A DNA stretch of 64,000 bases from Sphingobacterium multivorum. GTDB lineage: Bacteria; Bacteroidota; Bacteroidia; Sphingobacteriales; Sphingobacteriaceae. Positions 28,901 through 37,238 of the stretch are shown piece after piece. Both the position numbers and the translations under genes were made by a program. The stretch's first letter is position 1, and every line of letters begins with the position of its first letter. The DNA lies in NCBI RefSeq assembly GCF_900457465.1, contig NZ_UAUU01000011.1:496001-560000 (forward strand), given 5' to 3'. Under the pieces are notes generated by a model. It saw nothing but the letters and a program-made list of their open reading frames with translations. It was not told the origin of the DNA and made no database searches.

Positions 28901-29143
28901 TATATCCTGAAGTTTCTGGATTGCTTTTTCAATATTTGTTGATTCAAACTTCGTTTTTTTACTTCCGATTTTAATATCATTGATATGCATCAAACGCTCT
29001 CTGAGAATATCAGTTAAAATAACATTACTTTCTCTATTTTCACGAAGTTGTAAGGCTTCGCTGGGGGATAAGTAATCATACCCCAGATTAATAAGTAGTT
29101 TGAGCGCAGGAATTTGTGATATATTATCTTCGGTGAATGCCAT
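25982..29143 (-). CDS. hsdR: Type I restriction enzyme R subunit (HsdR)
   Basis: A 1053-aa HsdR, full length for the family. The N-terminal nuclease domain has YRPDISLFVNG and LAIIECKSP (PD-(D/E)xK). The motor has Walker A HTQGSGKSLTMA, the DEAH box LIDEAHRTQ, FTGTPL, and motif VI-like QAIARVNRVF. The C-terminal helical part binds the methylase core. It translocates and cleaves unmodified DNA with HsdM/HsdS. It is encoded far from hsdM, downstream of Mrr, the recombinase and the hsdS cassettes on the same strand. Confidence 0.93.
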   Translation of the reverse strand: MAFTEDNISQIPALKLLINLGYDYLSPSEALQLRENRESNVILTDILRERLMHINDIKIGSKKTKFESTNIEKAIQKLQDIPLSEGLVQACNQIYNLLVFGHALEQSIDGDKKSHTIQYIDWENPTNNYFHVSEEFSVLRTGRKDTYRPDISLFVNGIPLAIIECKSPTIKTPIHEAISQHIRNQQENGIRNLYVYSQVLLATSLLETKYATTNTKEEFWAIWKEKEVQFIDGLDDLVNTALSKDIEAKLFSNPDIRTKSDHIAYQEKYQQYVAPTQQDIFIQSLLSPERLLAIVKDFILFEAGVVKKIARFQQFFSINKIIERIKPVRNGKRKGGVIWHTQGSGKSLTMAMLARKIQDTINNPQIILVTDRIDLDRQITSTLQKVEVDVINAVSGKQLVSLLKGNGDFVTTTIINKFDAAVKSLSDNQLTSHNIFVLIDEAHRTQHGIFNVNMEKVLPNACFIVFTGTPLMKKQKNTANKFGGIIDTYPISEAVEDGAIVPILYEGRLAVQDVNRKVLDKNVDMVMEDLEEYQRADLKKKMSRAGLITKTEQNIHEIARNISQHFYSNWGDGNKTTGIHSGFRGMVVCPDKLTAVKYKKAFDLIGKVKTEVVMSAPDTRENNEDVHSSESPEVTQYYELLKTKYGQRIDEDIIQQYEKGENIELLIVIDKLLTGFDVPQTIVMYLCRKLREHTLLQAIARVNRVFPGKDYGYIIDYAGIMQELQEALENYSGDDNSFDPKDLAGSLTDISEEINKLPRAHTDLLNIFKTISNKQNIDEYIVFLSDQSIRDDFYTKFNIFARMLKVALSSIDFHNQTSEQEIKQYKDDLKKFAGIRVAANSIYLDKISFTQYEKQLQKLLDQHVITEEIIRLVEPLDILDTEAFAEEVEKLVGPRAKAEKIAAATSKYLSINIDANPALFKKLSELISETIAEMRANRLSEIEALRRLTDYKEQATKGFSDDIPEDIKDKSRNIAVFQLLKQESDLINKEVEITKMFDEIVSKFEVVDWHKRTDIINKIELDFGDYLMDVFHLSVSKADELTKKLIDIAIANR

Positions 29144-29166
29144 GGTATGGATTTATGGATGCTATT

Positions 29167-30051
29167 TTACTGTTCTACAAAGAAATCTTCGTCTAAATGT
29201 TTTACTTCATAAGTTGCTTTTATTTGTACACCAACATTATATTCGTGCATTAAATCAACCAATTTATTACCATCTATCAAAATTATTTTGTGATGTGCGT
29301 TTTTAGCCTTTTCCTCTGCTCCTTTATCAAATAAAGAGGTTGTCACAAAAACACCTTTGTTAGTGTCACCACTCATTGCCCCAATGAAATTTCTGATGTC
29401 TTTTTCACGGACTTTATTTTCTGTAAATCTTTTTGCCTGAATATAAATCTTATCCAAGCCGAGTTTATCTTCATTTATAACTCCGTCAATTCCTCCGTCA
29501 GAAGATTTTGTAGTTTCAATAAAATCTCCATACCCCATCTTCTTTAACAAAATCAAAATAACTTTTTCAAAATAATAGGGATCTATTTCTTTCAACTTTT
29601 CAAGAAGTTCGTTCTTGGTTTCCTTCTCAATTTGATTAAAGCCTTCATCAATTAAATCCTGGGGAGAAGCATTCGATATTTTCTTTATTTCTGTTGATTT
29701 TTTATCATTTTCTGTTTGATAAAAATCCATTAAAGAACTTTCCTGCTCTAAGCTATTTAAACTTAAATGTGTTTTCTGAGCAATTCCTTTTTCCGTAATT
29801 TGTACATTTCCTCTTGAAGGATAATGAATATACCCGCCTTTTTTAAGATAAGATTTTCCCCAAGCAATTCTATTATTGATTAAGTTCTCTCCAGATTTTG
29901 TCGTTTCTTCAAGAAGTTCTTTGGGTAAATGAGCGTAATACTTTTCAATCACCCTCTTTTGCATCACCCTTGTATGAATTACTTCTCCGTTTGATAAAAT
30001 CTCCAGAATCGGATTAAAGGTTTCATGGAATTTAGGCAGTTCTTGATGCAT
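29167..30051 (-). CDS. Mrr-type restriction endonuclease
   Basis: A 294-aa protein with an N-terminal Mrr winged-helix domain (residues 1-90, NRIAWGKSYLKKGGYI) and a C-terminal Mrr catalytic domain. The catalytic residues are visible as GGIDG (D189) and IQAK (Q205, K207). Mrr-like enzymes cut modified DNA (type IV restriction). It stands between the recombinase and hsdR, 23 bp before hsdR, so it may be co-transcribed with hsdR and ygjP. Confidence 0.85.
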   Translation of the reverse strand: MHQELPKFHETFNPILEILSNGEVIHTRVMQKRVIEKYYAHLPKELLEETTKSGENLINNRIAWGKSYLKKGGYIHYPSRGNVQITEKGIAQKTHLSLNSLEQESSLMDFYQTENDKKSTEIKKISNASPQDLIDEGFNQIEKETKNELLEKLKEIDPYYFEKVILILLKKMGYGDFIETTKSSDGGIDGVINEDKLGLDKIYIQAKRFTENKVREKDIRNFIGAMSGDTNKGVFVTTSLFDKGAEEKAKNAHHKIILIDGNKLVDLMHEYNVGVQIKATYEVKHLDEDFFVEQ

Positions 30052-30063
30052 TTATAAATTAGA

Positions 30064-30133
30064 AATTATGAGTTATGATACTAACTTTCGTACTGAACAA
30101 ATATAGCAAAAAATGCACTCATAACTCATAATT
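30064..30133 (-). promoter_or_regulatory. Promoter region of mrr-hsdR with flanking inverted repeat
   Basis: On the - strand a Bacteroidota -7 box TATATTTG (30098-30105) lies upstream of the mrr start. It is bracketed by a perfect 13-bp inverted repeat, AATTATGAGTTAT (30064-30076) and its complement at 30121-30133. The arms could be operators or an mRNA hairpin; the pair also separates the mrr-hsdR unit from the recombinase gene. Confidence 0.5.
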
Positions 30134-30145
30134 AGCAACTCTTAA

Positions 30146-31068
30146 CTACCTTAATGTCTTAAACATTTGCTCAATAGCTTTCTTCTTTTGCTCCATATTA
30201 GGATGAACATAGAGATTTAAAGTGGTGCTGATGTTAGAATGCCCTAAAAGTACACTTACAGTCTTGTAATCACAATTACTTTCGATACATCTTGTGGCGA
30301 AGCTATGCCTTAGACCGTGAAATTTTAGTTCCGGCATATTGAGCTCCTTCATTAAGTTTTTATAATAACTACGGTATGTTCGGGGTTCTGTAGGTTTAGC
30401 ATCGTTTGTCAAAACAAAAAATGATGGATTGACAATTTTTTTAAATGGCTTCAATATCTTCAATAAATCCTTACTGATTGGAACTTCCCGAATGGAGTTT
30501 TTGGTTTTTGGCGTATCTAAAATCAGTTCCGTTCTACGGTTTCCTTCTTCAATCACATAAATACGTTGAATCGTACGATTAACACTGATAACACCGTTAT
30601 CTGTATCTATATCCTGCCATGTTAATGCACACACTTCTCCAATACGCATACCTGCACTCAAGCAGATATAAACTCCTAAATTTCTGAATGTAAAATGTTC
30701 CTGTATATAGCTCATTATTTTTTCTGATCTGCCCGGCTTAATACTTCAATATTGTGTTTTTCACGCTCTGTAGGAAACTGTATGTCAAAAGGCGTATAAT
30801 CCAACCATTTATGTTTTGCACCAAATTTGAGAATCATCTTCAGCACAATCAGTATATCTTTAATTGTCTTATGGCTCAAACCTGATTCCAATTTCTGGAA
30901 CACAAAACTTTGTACATCAGCCTCTTCAATAACAAATTGATCACCAAAAACAGGTTGTAAATGATTTTCAATCAGAAGTGTATAAGCTGAAAAGCTTGAT
31001 TTCTTGACATACTGCTTCTTGTCTACTTTCCAAAGTGTGATCACTTCTGAAATTCGTTTTTTATTCAT
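30146..31068 (-). pseudogene. Tyrosine recombinase of the hsdS shuffling locus, frameshifted
   Basis: Two abutting frames encode one ~307-aa recombinase. The first (31068-30715) is the SAM-like N-terminal domain ending SRADQKK. The second (30715-30146) is the catalytic domain with R in SAGMRIGEV, HGLRHSFAT, LLGHSNIST and the LYVH tyrosine. One A missing from an A6 run (T6 at 30718-30723 on +) separates them; with seven the frame reads DQKKIMSYIQEHF. Such recombinases beside hsdS genes invert specificity cassettes. If the break is real, shuffling is frozen; a homopolymer error or phase variation would leave it active. Confidence 0.85.
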
Positions 31069-31144
31069 TTTGCTTAAATTTTAAATTAATATCAAAGGAA
31101 AGCAATTAAGGTTTTTTAAACCTTGAGGATATAAGTTAGTCAAT

Positions 31145-31167
31145 GTTCCCCCTTTGAGATTTCCGGG
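31145..31167 (+). repeat. hsdS inversion repeat, TRD1 entry, cassette A arm
   Basis: A 23-bp block starting GTTCCCCCTTTGAGATTT is identical to the inverted arm at 35609-35631 in cassette D. Similarity continues for about 45 bp on the coding side with a few substitutions. Recombination between the arms would exchange everything downstream of the shared NVPPLRFPGF start. Confidence 0.85.
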
Positions 31168-31658
31168 CTTTGAAGGGGAATGGGAAACAAAGAAGTTGGG
31201 GGAGATTGCAACGTTTTCCAAGGGAAAAGGCATTTCTAAAAGCGATATTGCCGAAAACGGACTTACTGAATGTATTAGATATGGAGAACTATACACATAT
31301 TACGGAGAAGTAATCAATGATATAAAATCCAAGACTAATGTTGATACATCTAATTTAGTCTTAAGTGAGGTTAATGATGTTATCATTCCTGCATCGGGAG
31401 AAACAACAATTGATATTGCAACAGCTTCATGTGTATTGAAGTCTGGCATTGCATTAGGAGGTGATTTGAATATTATCAAAACCGAGAATAATGGAGTGTT
31501 TCTATCTTATTATTTGAATAATAAAAAGAAAATGGAGATAGCCAATTTGGCACAAGGAATTTCAGTAGTACATCTTTACTCAAGCCAATTAGCTACTCTG
31601 ACTTTAAGTTTTCCAAAGTTGAAGGAGCAAAATAGAATTTCTACATTTTTAGCTTTAT

Positions 31659-31693
31659 TTGACGAAAGAATCCAAACCCAAAACAAAATAATT
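31659..31693 (+). repeat. hsdS inversion repeat, central helix, cassette A arm
   Basis: A 35-bp segment encoding DERIQTQNKII is repeated inverted at 35068-35102 in cassette D with one mismatch. It lies between TRD1 and TRD2, so recombination here would swap second half-subunits only. Confidence 0.8.
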
Positions 31694-32243
31694 GAGGAGT
31701 TGAAGTTATTAAAGAATACGATTCGCTATCAACTCTATGAACAAATTCTTAATCAAGAAAATGAATTGGTTCAAGTTAAGGATGCTTTAAACTATGAACA
31801 GCCAACTAAATATTTGGTGACAAATACAGATTATTCATCTGATATTTCCTTGATTCCAGTTCTAACCGCGAATAAAGCTTTTGTATTGGGATATACCGAT
31901 GAAGAATATGGTATTTATGATAAGGGGCAATGTATTATTTTCGATGATTTTACAATGGATGTAAAGTTTGTGGATTTTCTATTCAAAGTAAAATCATCAG
32001 CAATTAAAATTTTGACAGCTAAACCAAATGTGAATCTAAAATTTATATTTGAATATTTGTCATTTTTAAATCTATCGTCAAATGAACACAAACGCCATTA
32101 CATTTCCGAAATTGAACCTATGGAAATACAATTGCCAAATTATATTCAACAGAAACATGTTGCAAATTTTTTATCAAGTATTGATGATAAAGTAAAAACT
32201 GAGTTTGAAATTCATATGCTATTGATTAAACAGAAACAATATC

Positions 32244-32281
32244 TTTTAGCCAATTTATTTATATAAACAAATTGGCTAAAA
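32244..32281. repeat. 38-bp near-perfect palindrome joining cassettes A and B
   Basis: TTTTAGCCAATTTATTTAT (32244-32262) is followed by its complement with one mismatch. It encodes the shared C terminus LANLFI of both convergent cassettes, whose stop codons overlap inside it. It can act as a bidirectional terminator and as a recombination arm. Confidence 0.8.
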
Positions 32282-32876
32282 AGTATGTCTTTTGTCTCTC
32301 TAATTGCTGTAAAATACTGGTTTCAATTTCAATTTTCGCATCGATAGATAATAAAAAGTCAGCTATTTTATGTTGTTCCTCCAAAGATGGAAATGGAATT
32401 TTTATTTTAGCCATAATTCCATTCATTAATTTGGGGTTTCCAACATAAGAAACATATTTTTTTGATACAGAGTTTATTAATTCAGAAATACAGACATTTG
32501 CATAACCATCTTTACTTAATAAAACTCCGCAAACATTTGTACAATAGAATTTTCCGATACGATAGTTTACATCACCTGCATTAGCACCATCGGTTGTCCA
32601 AGTAATAGCATTCTCAAATAAAAAATCACTATGATAACCTGCCAGTCCTTTGTTTTTTGTTTGTGAAGAATAAACAGGAAAAGGTTTTTCTTTATTCCTT
32701 TCATTTGACAATAGATTCATGGCTAAGACATTTCCTCTTGTTATTTTAAAAATTTCACCTACTTCTTTTGAGTCCCACTTAGGGAAAACATACCCATTTT
32801 CATTTTTAAAGCTCAATTGAGCAGAGAATATTTTCTTACTAATCGTATTCACATAGGAAATTAAATCCTTAATCAT
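32259..32876 (-). CDS. hsdS: HsdS cassette B: C-terminal half (single TRD)
   Basis: A half-subunit starting at the central helix (MIKDLISYVNTISKKIFSAQLSF), followed by one TRD (GYVFPKWDSKEVGEIFKITRGN) and the distal helix ending RQKTYFLANLFI. An earlier TTG at 32897 extends it by 7 residues. The ATG falls at the edge of the left arm of the operator-like repeat in front of fic, which suggests the 5' half was lost when the fic segment arrived. Probably a storage cassette rather than an expressed protein. Confidence 0.7.
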   Translation of the reverse strand: MIKDLISYVNTISKKIFSAQLSFKNENGYVFPKWDSKEVGEIFKITRGNVLAMNLLSNERNKEKPFPVYSSQTKNKGLAGYHSDFLFENAITWTTDGANAGDVNYRIGKFYCTNVCGVLLSKDGYANVCISELINSVSKKYVSYVGNPKLMNGIMAKIKIPFPSLEEQHKIADFLLSIDAKIEIETSILQQLERQKTYFLANLFI

Positions 32877-32942
32877 GCCGTTATCGGCAGAAATCAATCA
32901 ATATATAGTTGTTATTTGTTGTATATTTGCCGATAACGGCAT
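32875..32942 (+). promoter_or_regulatory. fic promoter between two 15-bp inverted operator-like arms
   Basis: ATGCCGTTATCGGCA (32875-32889) and its exact complement (32928-32942) bracket a promoter with a TATATTTG -7 box (32922-32929). Each arm is itself a partial dyad (GCCG-4 nt-CGGC). The fic ATG lies 16 bp past the right arm. This is the arrangement of a two-site operator; the fic product has an N-terminal helix-turn-helix and could be the autoregulator. Confidence 0.65.
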
Positions 32943-32957
32943 CTATAATCAAAAGCT

Positions 32958-33851
32958 ATGAATTATATTTCAGTAAGTGAGTTTGCAAAAAAGTGGAATG
33001 TTCCGGAAAGAACCGTCCGGAATTACTGTGCAACAGGAAGGATTAAGGGGGCTTTCTTAACTGGTAAAACATGGAATATTCCCGATGATGCGATATTGCC
33101 TGAGAAAGCAAATAAGAAGAAATTTAGTGATAATCCATTACTCAATCATTTCAAAGAGCAAAAAGAAATGAAGCTCAAAGGTGGTATTTATCACCGTACG
33201 CAAATCGATCTGACCTATAACTCAAACCGCATAGAAGGAAGCAAGTTAACCCATGATCAAACTCGATATATTTTTGAAACGAATACTATCGGAGCTTCCA
33301 AAGAAAGCGTTAATGTAGATGACATCATAGAAACGACCAATCACTTTCGATGTATTGATTTAATCATTGATAAAGCAAAATCTAAATTATCAGAATCATT
33401 TATAAAGGAATTACATTTTCTCCTGAAATCAGGAACATCTGATAGTCGAAAAGACTGGTTTAATGTTGGCGAATACAAAAAACTCCCTAACGAAGTAGGT
33501 GGCAATGAAACTTGCCCACCTAAAGAGGTGACGGCAAAAATGAAAGATTTACTTTCTGGTTACCACAGCATTGAAAAGAAAACTTTTGAAGATATTATAG
33601 ACTTTCACTACCAGTTTGAAATCATTCACCCTTTTCAGGACGGAAACGGTCGTGTTGGTCGGCTAATCATGTTTAAGGAATGTCTTGCCAATAATATAGT
33701 GCCCTTCATTATTGATGAAGACATTAAACTGTTTTACTACAGAGGTTTACAGGAGTGGAATCATATTCGAGAATACTTGTTAGATACCTGTCTTACAGCT
33801 CAGGATAATTACAAAGCTATTCTTCAATATTTTCTAATAGAGTTTGATTAG
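32958..33851 (+). CDS. Fic-domain AMPylase with N-terminal helix-turn-helix
   Basis: A 297-aa protein. Residues 1-45 are an excisionase/MerR-type HTH (SVSEFAKKWNVPERTVRNYC). An inhibitory helix follows, with SNRIEGS at 89-95 (the S/TxxxE(G/N) autoinhibition motif, N-terminal class). The Fic active site HPFQDGNGRVGR is at 224-235 with all key residues present. Fic enzymes AMPylate target proteins and are often toxic when unrestrained. It lies between hsdS cassettes B and C, apparently carried as cargo of the shuffling region. Confidence 0.9.
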   Translation: MNYISVSEFAKKWNVPERTVRNYCATGRIKGAFLTGKTWNIPDDAILPEKANKKKFSDNPLLNHFKEQKEMKLKGGIYHRTQIDLTYNSNRIEGSKLTHDQTRYIFETNTIGASKESVNVDDIIETTNHFRCIDLIIDKAKSKLSESFIKELHFLLKSGTSDSRKDWFNVGEYKKLPNEVGGNETCPPKEVTAKMKDLLSGYHSIEKKTFEDIIDFHYQFEIIHPFQDGNGRVGRLIMFKECLANNIVPFIIDEDIKLFYYRGLQEWNHIREYLLDTCLTAQDNYKAILQYFLIEFD

Positions 33852-33857
33852 ATTTGA

Positions 33858-34430
33858 GATATTATTTCCCATAGTAAAGGGCTTTATCAAAAAATATTTG
33901 AACTCAATCGATTTCAGTTTTCTATTCTTCCTTTAAAATCACTCTGCACTATAAAAAAAGGAGAGCAAATAAATGCCTCCAAATTATCTGAAACAGGAAT
34001 TTATTATGTAATGAATGGCGGAATATTACCATCTGGTTACCATTCTGAATACAATTCAGATGCAGAAATTATTTCTATAAGTGAAGGTGGAAATTCTTGT
34101 GGATATGTTCAATATAACCATACTAAATTTTGGAGCGGAGGACATTGTTATACACTAAACAATATCGATAAAATCATTAAAAACAAATATCTATACTATT
34201 ATTTGAAAGCCAACGAAAATAAAATTATGGCACTTCGTGTAGGTTCTGGGTTACCCAATATTCAAAAATCTACTTTGGAAAAATTTGAAGTGAAAATTAC
34301 TAACCTTTATGAACAAGAAAAAGTTGTATTAGCTTTGGGGAGCTTATCAACCAAAATAGCTGTAGAAAGTAAACTACTTGAGCAATATGAGATACAGAAA
34401 AAGCATTTGTTACAGAACCTGTTTATATAA
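33858..34430 (+). pseudogene. hsdS: HsdS cassette C: C-terminal half, no start
   Basis: The frame opens after a TGA (33855-33857), right behind the fic stop, and reads GLYQKIFELNRFQFSILPLKS, a TRD, then QIQKKHLLQNLFI-type C terminus at 34430. The first ATG (34011) lies inside the TRD, so the segment cannot be expressed alone. It converges with cassette D through a 44-bp perfect palindrome, so inversion would substitute its TRD2. Confidence 0.75.
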
Positions 34431-34448
34431 ACAGGTTCTGTAACAAAT
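34405..34448. repeat. 44-bp perfect palindrome joining cassettes C and D
   Basis: ATTTGTTACAGAACCTGT (34405 on) runs to the centre at 34426/34427 and is then mirrored exactly to 34448. It encodes LLQNLFI and the stops of both convergent hsdS cassettes. A perfect palindrome of this size is the expected product of repeated inversions and can also terminate transcription from both sides. Confidence 0.88.
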
Positions 34449-35661
34449 ATTGTTTTTGAGAATGGTATTTATCTAAAATATTTTTCTCGGTTTCTATCTT
34501 TGTATCAATGGAAGAAAGAAATTGCACTATAGTATTTTGTTCTTTTGATGTCGGGAGATAAATTTCAAAACTTTTTACCGTTTCTGCATTTAGATTTCCT
34601 TGTGTTCCCGTTGTAATATACTTATCAACATATTTCTGAAAATAGACCAAGTAATAATATAGATATTCTCGATTAATTTCATTTTTTGGAATTAAATTCA
34701 GTACAGCTTGAGAAGTTGCCAACTCGATTTTATTTATACTGACAAAACCAACCGAAGCATACATTGAGTATATTATAGAATTTATTGGAACTATCCAACT
34801 TGCCGAGCTCTTTAATCCTAATTCAGAGATATTTCTTTCAGTTGAAAATAAATACTTCCCTTGTATTGTCATATCACTGATTGAAAGAAATGGAATATTA
34901 CCCTCATAATATTCTTTTATGGTCGATTTTGGTGTGCCTCCACTTTTTGTTTTCTCACAAATTTCTCCCAAACTCTTCAATGTCCATCCATCCTTAAATT
35001 CCCTAAATCTAATTTTTCGAGAAAATATCTTTTCACTTAGCCCTTTAATTAAGGTTTCTAATTGTTTAATTATTTTGCTTTGGGTTTGGATTCTTTCGTC
35101 AATGAGTGATAAAAAAGATGCGATTTTTAGTTGTTCATCCAAGATAGGTGTAAATAATTTTATACCCTTGATGCTTTCAAAATTTAGACCTTCACGACCG
35201 CTCCCCGTTTGTAAATTATTGAAAATAATTTGACCTTTATTTGATGAAAATATAGGTTGAATAAATCTTGGATTATATTGTTGACTTAATCTTATAATGC
35301 AGACATGTTGATTAACATTTCCAATTTTAAAATCATTAGACACAACACAGCTTCGCCCCAATGAAGCACCTGTTATATTAAGAAGTATATCATTGGGGTT
35401 AACAATGCTGTTTTTCATTTGGTTATTTACAGATTCTGGAATAAATACAGAATTATCTAATTCTAACCTGTCGTTGTTTACATTTTGACTCCGTATAAAA
35501 AGTATACCTTCCTTTGTGTAAACGGCTTCACCTCCTAAAGGAGTCTTTCCACTATTGACTTTATCAGCAATCTCTCCCAACCTCTTCGTTTGCCATTCCT
35601 CTTCAAATCCCGGAAATCTCAAAGGGGGAACGTTACCTACTTTTAATTTTTTATTTTCCAT
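34423..35661 (-). CDS. hsdS: HsdS cassette D: expressed two-TRD specificity subunit
   Basis: A 412-aa specificity subunit with a proper ATG (MENKKLKVGNVPPLRFPGF). TRD1 spans ~15-170, the central helix is ERIQTQSKIIKQLETLIKG at ~195-212, TRD2 spans ~225-380, and the distal helix ends QKQYLLQNLFI. It lies 48 bp downstream of hsdM on the same strand, the normal hsdMS order. Both halves share inversion repeats with cassette A, and the C-terminal end shares one with cassette C, so its specificity is likely variable. Confidence 0.9.
   Translation of the reverse strand: MENKKLKVGNVPPLRFPGFEEEWQTKRLGEIADKVNSGKTPLGGEAVYTKEGILFIRSQNVNNDRLELDNSVFIPESVNNQMKNSIVNPNDILLNITGASLGRSCVVSNDFKIGNVNQHVCIIRLSQQYNPRFIQPIFSSNKGQIIFNNLQTGSGREGLNFESIKGIKLFTPILDEQLKIASFLSLIDERIQTQSKIIKQLETLIKGLSEKIFSRKIRFREFKDGWTLKSLGEICEKTKSGGTPKSTIKEYYEGNIPFLSISDMTIQGKYLFSTERNISELGLKSSASWIVPINSIIYSMYASVGFVSINKIELATSQAVLNLIPKNEINREYLYYYLVYFQKYVDKYITTGTQGNLNAETVKSFEIYLPTSKEQNTIVQFLSSIDTKIETEKNILDKYHSQKQYLLQNLFI
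35068..35102 (-). repeat. hsdS inversion repeat, central helix, cassette D arm
   Basis: Inverted partner of 31659-31693, one mismatch in 35 bp. Confidence 0.8.
35609..35631 (-). repeat. hsdS inversion repeat, TRD1 entry, cassette D arm
   Basis: Inverted, identical partner of 31145-31167. It lies 30 bp inside the hsdS start, so the first ~10 codons stay fixed while the rest can be exchanged. Confidence 0.85.
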
Positions 35662-35708
35662 CTCGATGACTCAATTTTCGTTAGTAAAAACATTAAGGAT
35701 TTAAAAAA

Positions 35709-37238
35709 TTAAAAATCAATTCCCAATTCTTTCAAATACATATTAATCTCCTTATCCAACTCATCTCGTTTTGCTTCCAAAGATTTGATTTCCTGCATCA
35801 CTGCCTGAATGTCGATTTCGGGTTCTGGTTCAAAAGTATCAACATAACGAGGATGTTGAGGTTGAAATCATTCTCCTTTACCTCTTCAAAACTGGCTATA
35901 TAAAGCGAATCTTTCTTCAACAATTCCTGTTTCCATTGCCTGATCATGAAACTGCGTGAAAATATCTGTAATATGCTGAATGTGTTTTTCCCCTAAGGAA
36001 TTTTTGATTTTTTCCCGGTACAAAATCTTTGCTGGCATCAATAAACAGTACTTTCTCTTTGTTTACTTTTGCTTGTTGAAAATAAGAATAGCAGCTGGAA
36101 TACTTGTGCCAAAAAACAAATTGGAAGGTAAGCCTATCACTGCTTCAATCAAATCTTCTTCAATCGTTTTAGTGCGAATTTTTCCTTCAGCAGCTCCTCT
36201 AAATAATACACCATGTGGTACAACCACACCTGCTTTACCAGTATTATTCAATGATTCTATCATATGTGAAATGAAAGCCCAATCTCCTTTAGATTTTGGT
36301 GGCAAACCTCTCCAGAAACGATTGTAAGAGTCACTTGCCAAATCATCTGCTCCCCATTTATCCAATGAAAAAGGAGGGTTGGCTAATACCGTATCGAATA
36401 ACATTAAAGCATCTCCTTCCTTGTGCTTTGGGTTTCTCAACGTATCTCCCCAACGTATCACAGCACTATCATAGCCATGCAGATACATATTCATTACAGC
36501 CAATGCCCAAGTACTACCATTTGCTTCTTGACCATATAGCGAAAAGTTATTATCACCCACCTGGCGTCCTGCTTTGATTAAAAGAGAGCCTGAACCACAA
36601 GTAGGATCATAAATACGTGAACCTGGTTTAGATTTGGTCAGCTTAGCCAATAATGTAGAAACCTCCGCCGGAGTAAAAAATTCTCCTGCTTTTTTCCCTG
36701 AATCAGATGCAAAATTAGCTATCAAAAATTCGTATGCTCCTCCAATGACATCGTTATTTTCTAAATGAGAAGAAGAAAGGTTTAAAGAATAAAAATCGTT
36801 CAACAAATTACGTAATCTGGTTATTTTGCCTTTTGCATCTCCCAAATTAGAGCTGTTAAAATCAATATTTCTAAAAATATTAGATCCATCATGACCGCCT
36901 AATTTTTCTCTGTTTGCTTCCTCCAATTCCGCTAAAGCATGATTGATCATTTCCCCAATCTTTGGATTGTTACGGTTTTCATATAAAAAATAAAAGCTTG
37001 ATTCTTCAGGAACTATAAAACGCTCTCGCTCCAATGCTCTTTTTACACGTTCTTCGTTGCCTTCATATTTTTTTGCATATTCTTCTTTTTTCTCATTATA
37101 CACATCGGTTACATACTTTAGAAATAACATGGTGAGTATGTAATCTTTATATTGAGAAGGATCGATTGTACCACGAAATGTGTCACAAGCTTTCCATACT
37201 GTATTGTTTATATCTTTTTGACTTACTTTAGTACTCAT
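35709..37238 (-). pseudogene. hsdM: Type I DNA methylase HsdM, 3' part broken by four indels
   Basis: The intact frame (37238-36063, 391 aa) has the N-terminal helical domain, the SAM motif DPTCGSGSLLIKAG and the catalytic NPPF in VLANPPFSLDKWG. It stops at NKQK. Past this stop homology continues in shifting frames (VLFIDASKDFVPGK, HITDIFTQFHDQ, EEVKENDFNLNI, YVDTFEPEPEIDIQAVM, then EINMYLKELGIDF and TAA at 35709). Four single-base changes are needed: at ~36066 (-1), ~35993 (+1), 35888-35891 (+1) and ~35850 (-1), net zero. If real, the missing C-terminal helices would disrupt HsdS binding and the system's methylation. Confidence 0.85.

Larger units (their letters stand above)
31127..32266 (+). 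pseudogene. hsdS: HsdS cassette A: two TRDs, no start (silent copy)
   Basis: A complete two-domain specificity subunit in the opposite orientation to the expressed hsdS. It begins directly after a TGA at 31124 with NVPPLRFPGFEGEWETKKLGE and has no ATG or ribosome-binding site. The first half carries TRD1 and the conserved helix (ERIQTQNKIIEELKLLKN). The second carries TRD2 and ends QKQYLLANLFI. Its 5' end matches cassette D (35631 downward) nearly base for base, so inversion would place it behind the cassette D start. Confidence 0.85.
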
